The position numbers and the translations under genes are program-made. A stretch of DNA of 64,000 nucleotides from SAR324 cluster bacterium (GTDB lineage: Bacteria; SAR324; NAC60-12). The notes below the pieces were generated by a model. It had not been told where the DNA came from and ran no database searches. It was given only the letters and a program-made list of their open reading frames with translations. Where the stretch lies: positions 36,521 through 100,520 of the forward strand of contig JANQJU010000048.1 in assembly GCA_028281495.1 (NCBI GenBank). Direction: 5' to 3'. Positions 1 to 9,677 of this stretch are shown piece after piece. Within the stretch, counting starts at the first letter, position 1; each line of letters opens with the position of its first letter.

Positions 1-3000
1 GGATTTGTTGATCCATTGAACCGGATTGGGAGAAGACAAGGTGGGGAGCGTGGGAGAAGACGGGGTAGAAAGCGGTCGGTGTTTTTTGATCCAACGGTAG
101 TGTCCTCGCAAAGCCACGACTTCGCTCTGAGGCGGTATGTTGATTTCTTGCAGAAGCTTGTTTTGCATCACCTCGGTATGACTACCGGTACTGTCGATAT
201 CGACGTATTTGGATCGAAGGAACGAGGATTCCAAAGGGATGATTTTTGTGTAGCCCAAGCAGGATGCAAAATGCGGATTGAAAGAATCGGCTCCCATCAC
301 ATCAAACGTATTGAAGCCAATCACAATGATATCGATCCTCGTGTTGGGATACGTATTTTCAATCCATCGCGTGAGTCGGCAAAGATTGAAATAGTCTAAG
401 CTATCAGCGGGGTTCTCGGATTCCGAGAGAAAATAAAGCACCTTGTTGAATTCAAAATTTTGTTGCTTCAACTGCTCCCAAAAATCACCCCAAGCGGCTT
501 CTTGTGCACGTTCTGCAACCTTGCCGTAATGCACCTGCATCGCATTAGTCCGTCTGGAGAAGGCTTCCAATTTTTTGTCCGTCAAAAAGTTGGCGTGTTT
601 TGAAAAAACTAAAATCCGCTCCAAAGGCTCTGGTTCTTGGGTTTCGAAGGCAGCGCGTTCCCAAGTGGGTTCGTAAAACCACTGCGCCACGTGTGGACTA
701 CGCTCCAACCGCCCGCTTGCTTGGATTTGGTGAGGGTCGGGGATTTCGTTGATGGATGTAGGTAACGCGGTTGCCTCGGTCTTGAGGGGGTCGGGGGTCT
801 CGGTTTTTACGGATGTGGGTAATGCGTGGGCCTCGGTCTTGAGAGGGTCGGGAGTCTCGGTTTTTGCGGATGTGGGTAACGCGGGTATTTCATACTTTTT
901 GTGAATAAACGGCGTTGCCGGAAGCCGAAAGGTTTTGCCGGTTTGGAGATACTCGACCCCGCTGATATTTTTGCCATAACGCCAGAGGGTGCCGAGACAA
1001 CGTAACAACGATTCCATTGGATTTTGTAATTCTTGGGCACCCGAAATCAGATTGAGCACCAACGATTTTGGAGCAATTGCCTTCACCAACGTTCCCAACG
1101 TTCTTCCTGGCCCCACTTCGATAAAAATCACGGGGCCTTCTTTTATGATGGTTTCGATTCCTTGTTTAAAATGGACGGGTTGGCGCAACTGATCGGCCCA
1201 GTAACGAGGCGAATACTCATCCAATTTCCACGTTCCTGAAAGATTGGAAATCGTCGGGAGTTGGGCCTTTTGAAAACGAAAATGGGAGATCTCCTGAAAA
1301 AATTCTGTGCTGGCGCGATCCATCAAGCTGGAGTGAAAGGCATGCGAGGTATGGAGGATGCGGCAAGGCATGTTCTGAGTTTCCAACACTTGCGCGAGAG
1401 CCTCAATATCGGGCCGTGCTCCTGATATGACCGTGTAGTGAGCGGCATTGATTGCTGCAAGAGATAAGCGGTCATTCATATACGGAACAATGTGCTCAAA
1501 CGCCGCCTTCACACTCAGCATGGCACCTCGCGGAGCCTGGGACATGATCCTTCCTCGTTTGGTGACGAGTTCGATTCCCTCTTCAAACGTAAACACGCCA
1601 CTGAGACAAGCAGATGCGTATTCGCCAATACTGTGACCGACGGAGGCATGGGGCTTCACCCCCCAGCTCATCAGCGTTTGGGCCAATGCATACTCGAAGA
1701 TGAACAGAAGCGGTTGGAGCGTTTCTGTTTCTTTAATCGAATGGCTAGAAGGTCCGTTGGAAGGATGCCCCTCTGAAAATAGATGCCCCTCTGAAAATAG
1801 AATGGAGTAGAGGTCGATTTGGGTGAGATTTTTATAAATTTGGATCCCCGCATCCACACCGTCTTTGAAAGCAGGCAGATTCTGATACAGCGCTTTGCCC
1901 ATATCGACGTACTGACTGCCCTGCCCTGGAAACATAAAAATGAGGCGGGGGTCGGGTCCTAAGTCCTTCAATGGGGATGACTCGAAGCTCACCTGTTCCT
2001 GTTGAAATTCCGAGACCTCGGTTGCAATCGCAAACGCTCGATGTTGGAGGTGGGATCGCTTGAACAGCAACGTGTAGGCAACATCCTCTAACGGCACACG
2101 GGGATGTGCCAACACATGCTTTCTCAGGTCAGCCTGCATGCGATCCAGCCGTTGTGGAGATTTGGCGGATGTTACCAAAAGTCGAGGCGTCTTTTCCGAA
2201 GAGGCCGCGTCTGTACCTCTCTGTCTTGGGGGAGGATTTTCCAAAACAATATGCGCATTGGCCCCTCCCATTCCAAACGAACTCACGCCCACACGTAATT
2301 CTTCCTCAGTTGAAACATCAATCGCCTCTTGATTGATGTAAAAGGGAGAATTTTCGATGTCAAAAGCCTCGTTGATTGCGCGGAATCCCACCATCGGAGG
2401 CAGCTTCTTGTGATAGGCCACCAAGGCGGCTTTCATCACCCCGGCAATTCCGGCGGCAGCATCGAGATGACCAATGTTGGATTTGACCGAACCTAAGGCA
2501 CAAAAATTTTTCCCGGGAGCCGCTGCAAATGCTTGCTGGAGTGCCTCCAGTTCGTTGATATCTCCAATCTCAGTCGCTGTCCCATGCGTTTCGATGTATC
2601 GGATAGATTGACTAGGAGCGTTGGCCTTGGTCAACGCGGCCTGAATGACCGCAGCTTGCCCTGAAATATTGGGTGCAGTGAAACCCATCTTGAGCGAACC
2701 GTCGTTATTGGCGGCTGATCCCTTGATCACGGCAAAAATGAGATCGTTGTCTGCCTGTGCCAACGACAATCGTTTGAGCACCACCACCCCACAACCATTT
2801 CCAGCCACGGTTCCCGAAGCGTCTTTGTCAAAGGTTCGACAAAAGCCATCTGCGGATCGGATCATCCCTGCTTGATAGACATAACCAGAAACCAAAGGAT
2901 AAGTGAGGCTCACTCCCCCCGCCAACGCGACTTCACATTCCCCTGCTTGAATCGCTTGCGTGGCCAAATGGACCGCAGAGGCTGAAGTGGAACATCCGGT

Positions 3001-6000
3001 TTGCACCGTCATGCTTGGCCCTTTGAGGTTCAATTTGTAAGACAGCCTATTGCTAAAAAAATCTTTTTCATTCAGCAGCATCAAATTGAATTCATCCAAC
3101 GAGCCTTCCGATATCGCTCCCACGCGTTTGAGCCAATGGAAATTCGGAGAAGCTCCCACAAACACTCCCACCCGGTGGGCTTCGTTTGCTAAGCTACCGG
3201 AAGATTCCAAGGCTTCTTGAGCACATTCGTGGAGAATCCGTAACTGGGGATCCATCTGGCGGGCTTCCCCCGGAGAATATTCAAAGAGTTCCGCGTCAAA
3301 CAGTTCGGCATCTTCGACAATTCCCTTGGCAGGCACATAGTGCTTGCTGTGAACCAACTCAGGATCCACTCCTGCTTGAATGAGCTGTTCCGGTTCCAAA
3401 AAACTGATGCAGTTTGCTCCCTGGAGTATATTGCTCCAAAATTGATCTGGATCCTTTGCCTTTGGGAATCGACACGCCATGCCGATCACAGCGACCGCTT
3501 CTTGCACAGCCTCCGACGGGACAGCGTTTGTAGCCGACTCGCCTTCTCGAACAACGCTTGTAGTCGATTTGATTTCTCCGAATTCAATACGAGATTGCTG
3601 TGACTCCTGCTTGGAGAAAAGGGCCTCCTGCTTGGAAAAGAGGGCTTCTGCCAAGGAATGCACGGTGGGGAATTTCAATAAATCCCCCATGGTGATATCG
3701 GGTTGCAGGGTCGATTTGAGTTTGGCTAAAATCCGGATGAGCTTCAAAGAATCTCCACCCGCTTCAAAAAAGTTTTGATCGGTCGCAATCTCGGATCGTC
3801 CGATACTTTCTTGCCAAATTTGAAGAATCCGATGGGTCAGTTCTTGTTTTGCTTTGGCTCCGTGAGCTTCTGGTTTGAAAGGTGCTTGGTCTCGTCGATC
3901 TTCTTCAACCCAACGGGAGTCGAGGTGTCGTAATTTTTTGCGATCCAGTTTGCCATTTTTCGTTTTGGGCAAAACATCCATCGGTCGCAACACAGAGGGG
4001 ATGTAGGAATCGGGCAAGGCTTGGCTCAGATGCACACGGATGGCTTGGACCGAGAGTTCCCGATCCGCCACAAAAAAGGCCGCTAGATAGGTATCACCCT
4101 GCTGGTCCTGATTCGCGACAACAGCCGCCTCGTGAATGTTCGTGTGTTGCACGAGCCGATTTTCGATTTCTCCAGGCTCAATGCGGTGCCCTCGGATTTT
4201 TACCTGATGGTCGATGCGGCCCAGGTATTCGATCACGCCATTTTTTCTCCAACGTGCCAAATCTCCCGTGAGATACAGCTTTGCATTCGCTTCAAAGGGG
4301 TGATCAATGAACCGTTTTTCTGTCTCCACAGGGTTGTTCAAGTAGCCTTTTGCCAGTCCTTCCCCACTGATACCAAGTTGTCCTGGTGCTCCAACCGGCA
4401 AGACTTCCAAATTATCGGATAGGATATAAATTTTTGTATTATCAATCGGGTGACCGATTGGAACAAAATCGAGTTCGGCTTCTTCCGTACAATCAAAGAC
4501 CGTCACATCGACCGTGGCTTCCGTGGGACCATATAAATTGATCAATTGTACCGATTCCACCTCTTGGAACACGTTTCTGAACTTAGCGACTTGTTTGGTC
4601 GTCAGTGCCTCTCCACTGGTGAACACGTGCTGCAAGCTGCCCAGTTTTTGGGTTTCTCCCATCGTCTCCACATAGTCCAAGAAGGCCTGAAACATGGAAG
4701 GGACGAAATGAATCGTGGTCACTTGGAAACGATCAATGGTGTCAACAATGACTGTTGGATTGCCTTCTTGATTTGCCGGAAGCAGGCATACCGAGGATCC
4801 AGAAAACGTCCACCAAAACAGCTCCCAAACCGACACATCAAAAAAGAACGGAGTTTTCTGGAGGATGACGCTCGCTTCGGTGAGCAAAAATGCTTTTTGC
4901 ATCCAGTGCAGTCGATTGACCACGGATCGATGTTTGATCATCACCCCTTTGGGCTCCCCAGTCGATCCGGAGGTGTAAATCACATAAGCCAGATCGTCGA
5001 TCCGGTTCACATTCGGCAAGTTCTCAGTCCTCCCCTGCGTCGCTGCTTCTTCCAAGCCAGTCGTTGGGCAATACGGCTGGAGTCGTTCAATTTGATCCGC
5101 ATCCGCAACCACCGAATGCAGGCCACTGTTGCGGATGAGGTATTCCATCCTTTGGTTGGGCAATTGGGGCGACAGAGGAAGGTACGCCCCTCCCGCTTTC
5201 AGAATTGCATAAATGCCCACCATCATGTGGATGGATCGTTCACAACACAAACCTACAATGGAGTTTGCTTTGACGCCTTGTTCCCGCAACCGCCATGCCA
5301 GCCGATTTGATCGCCGATTCAACTCTTGGTAGGTCAAACTTTCATCGCCGGATCGCAGGGCCACTTGATGAGGAATCCGTTCGGCTTGCTTTTCCAGGAA
5401 GGAATGGAGGGTCGTGTAGGGGAATTTTGCGTGGGTTTCATTGAATCGTGCCAAGAGATTTTCGTTTCGGTCCCACCCGGAAATTTCCGACCATTTTTGA
5501 GCTTTGTGGGTCACCATATCTGTCAGCGCCAGCTCAAAATTCCGGAGTAGGTTCTCTCCATAACCGGCTAAAAATTGGTTCTCATCATAGATGAGGGAAC
5601 ACTTGAAGTTCTCAAACATCTCGATGATCAGCGTGATGCCATAGTGACTTTGTTCATGGCTTTGGTAATTTTTGATGTGCAAGCCGTTCGAGGAACTTGC
5701 CGTGTTGAATAGATTGAGATCCAAAGGATAGTTCTCAACCACCACCAGGGTGTCAAACAGGTTGGTCACGTCGGGGATGACTTTTTGGATTTCCGCTAAA
5801 GGAGTGAGTTCATAATCGGTTCGGGTGTGCAAATGATCTTTCAAACCCTCCAATAACTCGGATAGGGTGGAATCGGTTTCGGATTGAATCCTCAGCGGTA
5901 GCGAATTGATATACAATCCGGTGGATCGCTGTTCTTCCACAGAATTTCGCCCCGACACGGTGGTGCCGATGAGCACATCTCGACAGTTGTTATATTTTTG

Positions 6001-6789
6001 AACCGTGATGCCCCACGCTAAATAAATCACCGCAGCAGCCGTGGTTTGATGTTGCACTGCAAACTCTTTGATCGCCACGGTCGTTTCTGGTGAGAAGTGG
6101 CGGGGGAAGACAAGAGGTTCTCGAACCGTTCCGCGGGTGGAGGCTGTTTTTAAAGAGAAAACCGGGTTTTCTTTCATGCCTTCTAGATAGTCGGCCCAAT
6201 AGCTCCGGTGCTGGTCCACGTCGATTGATTTACATTTCTTAATGAACCCTTTGAGTGAGGGAGATTTTTTCAAATGAGGCACTTCACCTTGGCTCAAACG
6301 GGCATATGCCTCAAAAAAATCACTGACAATAATAGAGGTGCTCCATCCATCATACAAAATGTGGTGGTGCGAGAGGATCATTTGGTAGAACACCTCGCCA
6401 GTTCGAATGAGATGGATTTGAAACGGAACACCATCCAATTCGAGATCCGTGTTGACAATGTGTTCTTTCAGCGCGGCCGCTTTTTCGGAGGCATTCTGGC
6501 AATCATGAATGTGAATGGGTGGGCGATGTGCTTTCAACACGATTTGAACAGGGCTGGAGATGTTTTCCCACTTGATACACGTTCTTAACACATCATGGGC
6601 CGCGACCGTGGCTTCCCAAGCCTGTTGAAAACAAGCGACATCCAACCGACCTTCGAGTTCCATTTCGAGATGGACACGATAGGCCCGTTTATTCTCATCT
6701 TGGAGCGAGTGATATAAGATGCCTTCTTGTAAGGGCGTGAGGGCTAAAATGTCGTTGACGTTGCTTTTGGAAATTTGAAATGGGGCCAT
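1..6789 (-). CDS. Hybrid NRPS-PKS, C-A(Ser)-PCP-KS-AT-KR(partial); 3' end beyond window
   Basis: One open frame runs from an ATG at 6789 to the left edge, giving 2,263 residues so far. The ATG shares one base with the TGA of the upstream adenylation gene, so the two are probably translationally coupled. Domains in order: condensation (about 1-430; HHILYDG near 142-148), adenylation (about 437-950; YTSGSTGEPKG near 606), carrier protein (GGDSLK, Ser near 1014), ketosynthase (about 1095-1515; active Cys 1266 in QTGCSTSA, plus THGTA and NIGH histidines), acyltransferase (GQGSQY near 1625, GHSIGE near 1717, HAFH near 1817), and the first part of a ketoreductase (RGHYRWI linker). The adenylation pocket reads D-V-W-H-F-S-L-V-D-K by alignment from memory, which is the serine code of EntF. 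HAFH predicts malonyl selection. Expected chemistry: seryl incorporation followed by a two-carbon extension. Three in-frame tandem duplications lie in its linkers. Confidence 0.93.
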   Translation of the reverse strand, partial: MAPFQISKSNVNDILALTPLQEGILYHSLQDENKRAYRVHLEMELEGRLDVACFQQAWEATVAAHDVLRTCIKWENISSPVQIVLKAHRPPIHIHDCQNASEKAAALKEHIVNTDLELDGVPFQIHLIRTGEVFYQMILSHHHILYDGWSTSIIVSDFFEAYARLSQGEVPHLKKSPSLKGFIKKCKSIDVDQHRSYWADYLEGMKENPVFSLKTASTRGTVREPLVFPRHFSPETTVAIKEFAVQHQTTAAAVIYLAWGITVQKYNNCRDVLIGTTVSGRNSVEEQRSTGLYINSLPLRIQSETDSTLSELLEGLKDHLHTRTDYELTPLAEIQKVIPDVTNLFDTLVVVENYPLDLNLFNTASSSNGLHIKNYQSHEQSHYGITLIIEMFENFKCSLIYDENQFLAGYGENLLRNFELALTDMVTHKAQKWSEISGWDRNENLLARFNETHAKFPYTTLHSFLEKQAERIPHQVALRSGDESLTYQELNRRSNRLAWRLREQGVKANSIVGLCCERSIHMMVGIYAILKAGGAYLPLSPQLPNQRMEYLIRNSGLHSVVADADQIERLQPYCPTTGLEEAATQGRTENLPNVNRIDDLAYVIYTSGSTGEPKGVMIKHRSVVNRLHWMQKAFLLTEASVILQKTPFFFDVSVWELFWWTFSGSSVCLLPANQEGNPTVIVDTIDRFQVTTIHFVPSMFQAFLDYVETMGETQKLGSLQHVFTSGEALTTKQVAKFRNVFQEVESVQLINLYGPTEATVDVTVFDCTEEAELDFVPIGHPIDNTKIYILSDNLEVLPVGAPGQLGISGEGLAKGYLNNPVETEKRFIDHPFEANAKLYLTGDLARWRKNGVIEYLGRIDHQVKIRGHRIEPGEIENRLVQHTNIHEAAVVANQDQQGDTYLAAFFVADRELSVQAIRVHLSQALPDSYIPSVLRPMDVLPKTKNGKLDRKKLRHLDSRWVEEDRRDQAPFKPEAHGAKAKQELTHRILQIWQESIGRSEIATDQNFFEAGGDSLKLIRILAKLKSTLQPDITMGDLLKFPTVHSLAEALFSKQEALFSKQESQQSRIEFGEIKSTTSVVREGESATNAVPSEAVQEAVAVIGMACRFPKAKDPDQFWSNILQGANCISFLEPEQLIQAGVDPELVHSKHYVPAKGIVEDAELFDAELFEYSPGEARQMDPQLRILHECAQEALESSGSLANEAHRVGVFVGASPNFHWLKRVGAISEGSLDEFNLMLLNEKDFFSNRLSYKLNLKGPSMTVQTGCSTSASAVHLATQAIQAGECEVALAGGVSLTYPLVSGYVYQAGMIRSADGFCRTFDKDASGTVAGNGCGVVVLKRLSLAQADNDLIFAVIKGSAANNDGSLKMGFTAPNISGQAAVIQAALTKANAPSQSIRYIETHGTATEIGDINELEALQQAFAAAPGKNFCALGSVKSNIGHLDAAAGIAGVMKAALVAYHKKLPPMVGFRAINEAFDIENSPFYINQEAIDVSTEEELRVGVSSFGMGGANAHIVLENPPPRQRGTDAASSEKTPRLLVTSAKSPQRLDRMQADLRKHVLAHPRVPLEDVAYTLLFKRSHLQHRAFAIATEVSEFQQEQVSFESSPLKDLGPDPRLIFMFPGQGSQYVDMGKALYQNLPAFKDGVDAGIQIYKNLTQIDLYSILFSEGHLFSEGHPSNGPSSHSIKETETLQPLLFIFEYALAQTLMSWGVKPHASVGHSIGEYASACLSGVFTFEEGIELVTKRGRIMSQAPRGAMLSVKAAFEHIVPYMNDRLSLAAINAAHYTVISGARPDIEALAQVLETQNMPCRILHTSHAFHSSLMDRASTEFFQEISHFRFQKAQLPTISNLSGTWKLDEYSPRYWADQLRQPVHFKQGIETIIKEGPVIFIEVGPGRTLGTLVKAIAPKSLVLNLISGAQELQNPMESLLRCLGTLWRYGKNISGVEYLQTGKTFRLPATPFIHKKYEIPALPTSAKTETPDPLKTEAHALPTSVKTETPDPLKTEATALPTSINEIPDPHQIQASGRLERSPHVAQWFYEPTWERAAFETQEPEPLERILVFSKHANFLTDKKLEAFSRRTNAMQVHYGKVAERAQEAAWGDFWEQLKQQNFEFNKVLYFLSESENPADSLDYFNLCRLTRWIENTYPNTRIDIIVIGFNTFDVMGADSFNPHFASCLGYTKIIPLESSFLRSKYVDIDSTGSHTEVMQNKLLQEINIPPQSEVVALRGHYRWIKKHRPLSTPSSPTLPTLSSPNPVQWINKS
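773..886 (-). repeat. Two 57-bp in-frame tandem repeats in the AT-KR linker of the NRPS-PKS
   Basis: Units at 773-829 and 830-886 are nearly identical. They encode repeats of the form ALPTSxKTETPDPLKTEA, and a third degenerate unit lies next to them at about 721-772. The repeat is proline-, threonine- and glutamate-rich and falls between the acyltransferase and the ketoreductase, where a flexible spacer is expected. It is a multiple of three and keeps the frame. Confidence 0.85.
1764..1799 (-). repeat. Perfect 18-bp tandem duplication inside the AT domain
   Basis: The unit GATGCCCCTCTGAAAATA occurs twice in a row. It duplicates the residues LFSEGH in the synthase, about 45 residues before the GHSIGE active-site motif. 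The copies are identical, so the duplication is recent. Confidence 0.9.
3605..3646 (-). repeat. 21-bp tandem duplication in the PCP-KS linker
   Basis: Two 21-bp units duplicate ALFSKQE just after the carrier domain. The copies differ at a few bases. The duplication is in frame and in a linker, so it should be tolerated. Confidence 0.85.
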
Positions 6790-8327
6790 CAGTCAATCTC
6801 CATCTCAAGCAGAGATTTCTGGTCCAACTTTCCACTAAACAAGGTGGGCAGTTTGGGTAGAGCCACAATTTTCCGAGGCATCATGTAGTCGGGTAAAAAT
6901 ACGGCGAGTACGGCTTTTAAGCAGGTCTCATCGAATCCGTTTTTAAAACAAACAAACGCCACGATGTAGCTGTTGATGGTGGATTTGTTTTTCAGCAGAA
7001 CGCAGCATTGATCCACCATATTGGACTTATAAATTTGACCTTCGATTTCCCCCAGTTCGATCCGCATCCCTCGGATTTTTATTTGATCATCATTTCTTCC
7101 GATATAATGAATCATCCCATTTTCTAAAACCTCGACGATATCACCCGTCTGATACAGCCGTTCCTGCAGGGTGGAATGATGGATGAATTTCTCCTCGGTC
7201 AATAGTTTGTTGTTGATGTACCCTCTGGCTAAGCCAATTCCTGCCAAGCACAGCTCCCCTTTTTCCCCATCTCCAACTACGGTTTGATTCTCATCCAAAA
7301 CATAGGTTCGGATGTTCTCAATGGGTCTGCCAATCGGAATCACCGATAGATCCACCGACTTCGGACAGTCGAAAAACGTCACATCGATTGCTGCTTCTGT
7401 GGGTCCGTATAGGTTGGTAATTTCTGTTCCATTCGAACGGCAGAGCGTTGTGTTGAATTTTTCGAGGAGGTGGGGCGTGAAGGCTTCTCCACTTAAAAAC
7501 AATCGTGTGAGGCTTTTTAGTTTTTCATGATCGCTTTCCGCCAAGTATTCCAAGAAAACACTCAGCATCGATGGAATAAAATGAGCGACCGTGACCTGAT
7601 GGTTGGAAATGGTATGGATGATGGCAGGAGGAAAACTTTCTGCTTTTTGAGGCAAGACCACCACCCGTGCTCCCGACAAAGACCACAGAAAAACTTCCCA
7701 CAACGAAACGTCAAAGATCAAAGGGGTCTTGTGCAAAAAAACATCGTGTTCGCTGAAATTGTAGTGATTTTGCATCCACCCAATACGATTGCTCAGCGCT
7801 TGATGGTCCACCATTACCCCTTTGGGAGTTCCCGTGGACCCCGATGTATAGATGATATAAGCGAGATCGGTGGGACTCAAATCGACATCCGGTTCGGCAT
7901 CGGAATAGCTTTCTAAAACTGTGAGATCAAAAGAATGGGTTTCAACGTTTGAAAAGTTTTGAAAACGCGTTCGATGATCCGTGTGGCAAATGAGCAGTTT
8001 TGCTTCGCTATTGCTGAGGATGTATTCTACTCGTTGATCGGGAAAATCAGTGGCAACCGGCAGGTACACCCCACCCGCTTTTAAGATGCCGTAAATAAAG
8101 ATCAATGCTTCCAAAGAACGATCTTGCCCCAGAGCAACTACATCCCCTCGTTGGATTCTTTTTTCACGTAAGAAATGAGCGGCTTGATTGGTTTGACGAT
8201 GGAATTGATCGTATGTCAAAACCACAGAGTCATTCACTACCGCCACATTTCCAGGCGTTCGAATACATGATGTTTTTAACGCTTCCACAACAGGCGAGGT
8301 GAAGGCGTTATTTTGTAAAGCTTTCAA
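6789..8327 (-). CDS. Stand-alone adenylation enzyme, predicted serine-activating
   Basis: A 512-residue AMP-dependent ligase with no carrier or condensation domain. It shows YTSGSTGTPKG (A3), NLYGPTEA (A5), YQTGD (A7) and GKLDQ (A10, catalytic Lys). The pocket residues read D-V-W-H-F-S-L-I-D-K by eye, matching serine codes and not the proline codes of PltF-type enzymes. The start is TTG at 8327: it overlaps the upstream TGA (TTGA), and a GAGGGGG ribosome site lies 8 bases before it on the minus strand. No ATG fits the domain start. It sits between an acyl-CoA dehydrogenase and the NRPS-PKS and is probably coupled to both. Known analogues (ZmaJ in zwittermicin synthesis) load serine on a separate ACP. 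The likely partner is the carrier protein at 9678-9944. Confidence 0.92.
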   Translation of the reverse strand: MKALQNNAFTSPVVEALKTSCIRTPGNVAVVNDSVVLTYDQFHRQTNQAAHFLREKRIQRGDVVALGQDRSLEALIFIYGILKAGGVYLPVATDFPDQRVEYILSNSEAKLLICHTDHRTRFQNFSNVETHSFDLTVLESYSDAEPDVDLSPTDLAYIIYTSGSTGTPKGVMVDHQALSNRIGWMQNHYNFSEHDVFLHKTPLIFDVSLWEVFLWSLSGARVVVLPQKAESFPPAIIHTISNHQVTVAHFIPSMLSVFLEYLAESDHEKLKSLTRLFLSGEAFTPHLLEKFNTTLCRSNGTEITNLYGPTEAAIDVTFFDCPKSVDLSVIPIGRPIENIRTYVLDENQTVVGDGEKGELCLAGIGLARGYINNKLLTEEKFIHHSTLQERLYQTGDIVEVLENGMIHYIGRNDDQIKIRGMRIELGEIEGQIYKSNMVDQCCVLLKNKSTINSYIVAFVCFKNGFDETCLKAVLAVFLPDYMMPRKIVALPKLPTLFSGKLDQKSLLEMEID

Positions 8328-9469
8328 TGGACTTGCCCCCTCTTATCAATCAGACTTTTGCCAATCAGCGACTCAATGACCTCAGAGCTGCCCTCAATGA
8401 TTTCCATCGTTTTTGAGTCGCGATAAAATCTCACTGTGGGGGTTTGCTCGTGACATCCCAAGGCTCCATGGAGTTGAACCGCCTTTTCGGAATGTTTCGC
8501 AGCGGCCTTAGACGCGAAATATTTGGCCATAAAAATTTTTTCTACCGAAAGCGGATCATTCTGAGATTTATAAAACGCTCCATCCAAACAGAGATGGCGC
8601 GCCGCTTCGTAGTCGATTTTCATTTCCGTCAACAACCGTCGAGTTCCTGGACGATCTGCCAATAATACCTCCCCAGTTTGCCTCGATCGGCTATAGCTCA
8701 CACACTCTTCCAGGCATCCCCGAAGCAATCCCAACGCTGCAAATGCAACGCTAATCCTACCAAAATCCAAGGCAAACGGAGAAATGAAGGTGAACGCAAA
8801 TCCAGGTTGGCCAATAATTTGATCGGCGGTTAGCTCACAGTTTTCGAAACTCAGCTCGCCTAAAGCAGATGCCCGGAACCCCAGCATGTCGCGGATTGGG
8901 GTCACGCTAAGTCCCTCTGTGTGTTTGGGGACTAAACAACAAACCGGCTTTTTATCGAGAAAACCAAATACCAAAAACAGATCCGCCGCTGCCCCGTAGG
9001 TGATCCATTTTTTTCTGCCATTGAGAAAATACCGGCCGTCTTTCTTTGTGACCGTGGTCAAAAGACCACTCAAGTCAATTCCAGCCTGAGGTTCGGTCAG
9101 TGCAAACGCGCCGATGTGTTCTCCTTGCATGAGTGGGGGTAACCATCGTTCTTTTTGCTCCGCCGTTCCCCATTTCACGAGCGTTTCACAGACCATCGTG
9201 TGGACATTCAGAACTCCGGTCAAGGACACACTATAACGTCCCAACGCTTCGTTCAGCATCCCGTAGCTCACATAATCGGCTCCCTCTCCACCCATTTCTT
9301 TTGGTAGGGTGAGTGCGAAAAACCCCTCGCGAGCCATTGCAGTGATCACTGAGAAAGGAATGGCTTGATCCATTTCCCATTGTGCTGCCTCTTCTTTTAC
9401 GTACTTCTTTGCAAAACCTCGAAAATTTTCAGTATTTTCAAGGTGTTGACGTTCAAGTCGTCCCCTCAT
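8324..9469 (-). CDS. Acyl-CoA dehydrogenase-family flavoprotein, probably acting on a carrier-bound aminoacyl group
   Basis: A 381-residue acyl-CoA dehydrogenase of normal family length, with the FALTEPQAG substrate/FAD motif, WITYG, and a C-terminal IIEGSSEVIES segment carrying the expected catalytic Glu. I place the start at the ATG at 9469, preceded by GGGGAGGG ten bases upstream. A TTG 18 codons earlier would add a non-conserved tail. It ends by overlapping the start of the adenylation gene. In secondary-metabolite clusters this family oxidises substrates tethered to ACP (ZmaI/FkbI types, or PltE for prolyl-PCP). With a serine adenylase next to it, the likely substrate is seryl-ACP. The exact product is inference. 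Confidence 0.9.
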   Translation of the reverse strand: MRGRLERQHLENTENFRGFAKKYVKEEAAQWEMDQAIPFSVITAMAREGFFALTLPKEMGGEGADYVSYGMLNEALGRYSVSLTGVLNVHTMVCETLVKWGTAEQKERWLPPLMQGEHIGAFALTEPQAGIDLSGLLTTVTKKDGRYFLNGRKKWITYGAAADLFLVFGFLDKKPVCCLVPKHTEGLSVTPIRDMLGFRASALGELSFENCELTADQIIGQPGFAFTFISPFALDFGRISVAFAALGLLRGCLEECVSYSRSRQTGEVLLADRPGTRRLLTEMKIDYEAARHLCLDGAFYKSQNDPLSVEKIFMAKYFASKAAAKHSEKAVQLHGALGCHEQTPTVRFYRDSKTMEIIEGSSEVIESLIGKSLIDKRGQVH

Positions 9470-9560
9470 CTTCGAATTTCCCTCCCCTTGGAATTGCTGG
9501 GTTTTCTTGCAAGTGATGCGCAACCCATCCTTCTAAATTAATTCCTATTTTCCAAAAATT

Positions 9561-9601
9561 TCAAACGTCAAGAAGCCTCAAACGTCAAGAAGCCTCAAAC
9601 G
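9561..9601. repeat. 17-bp tandem repeat, 2.4 copies, in the ACP-dehydrogenase gap
   Basis: TCAAACGTCAAGAAGCC occurs at 9561-9577 and 9578-9594, followed by a partial third copy. It lies in the 208-base gap (9470-9677) between the carrier-protein and dehydrogenase genes, which holds no other feature I can support. The copies are perfect. Confidence 0.85.
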
Positions 9602-9677
9602 CTCGACCTACAGCAACAATCCTATTCAAGCTAAAGAGAACCCTTTGCATGGTTGCCTCAAACCCAATGATTCCCTG

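Noticed and set aside
16..399. Plus-strand ORF opposite the NRPS-PKS
   Set aside because: Shadow of the continuous minus-strand synthase frame, which reads as a ketoreductase linker there.
807..1040. Minus-strand ORF of 77 residues rich in Pro/His
   Set aside because: Another frame of the 57-bp linker repeats; the correct frame is the synthase.
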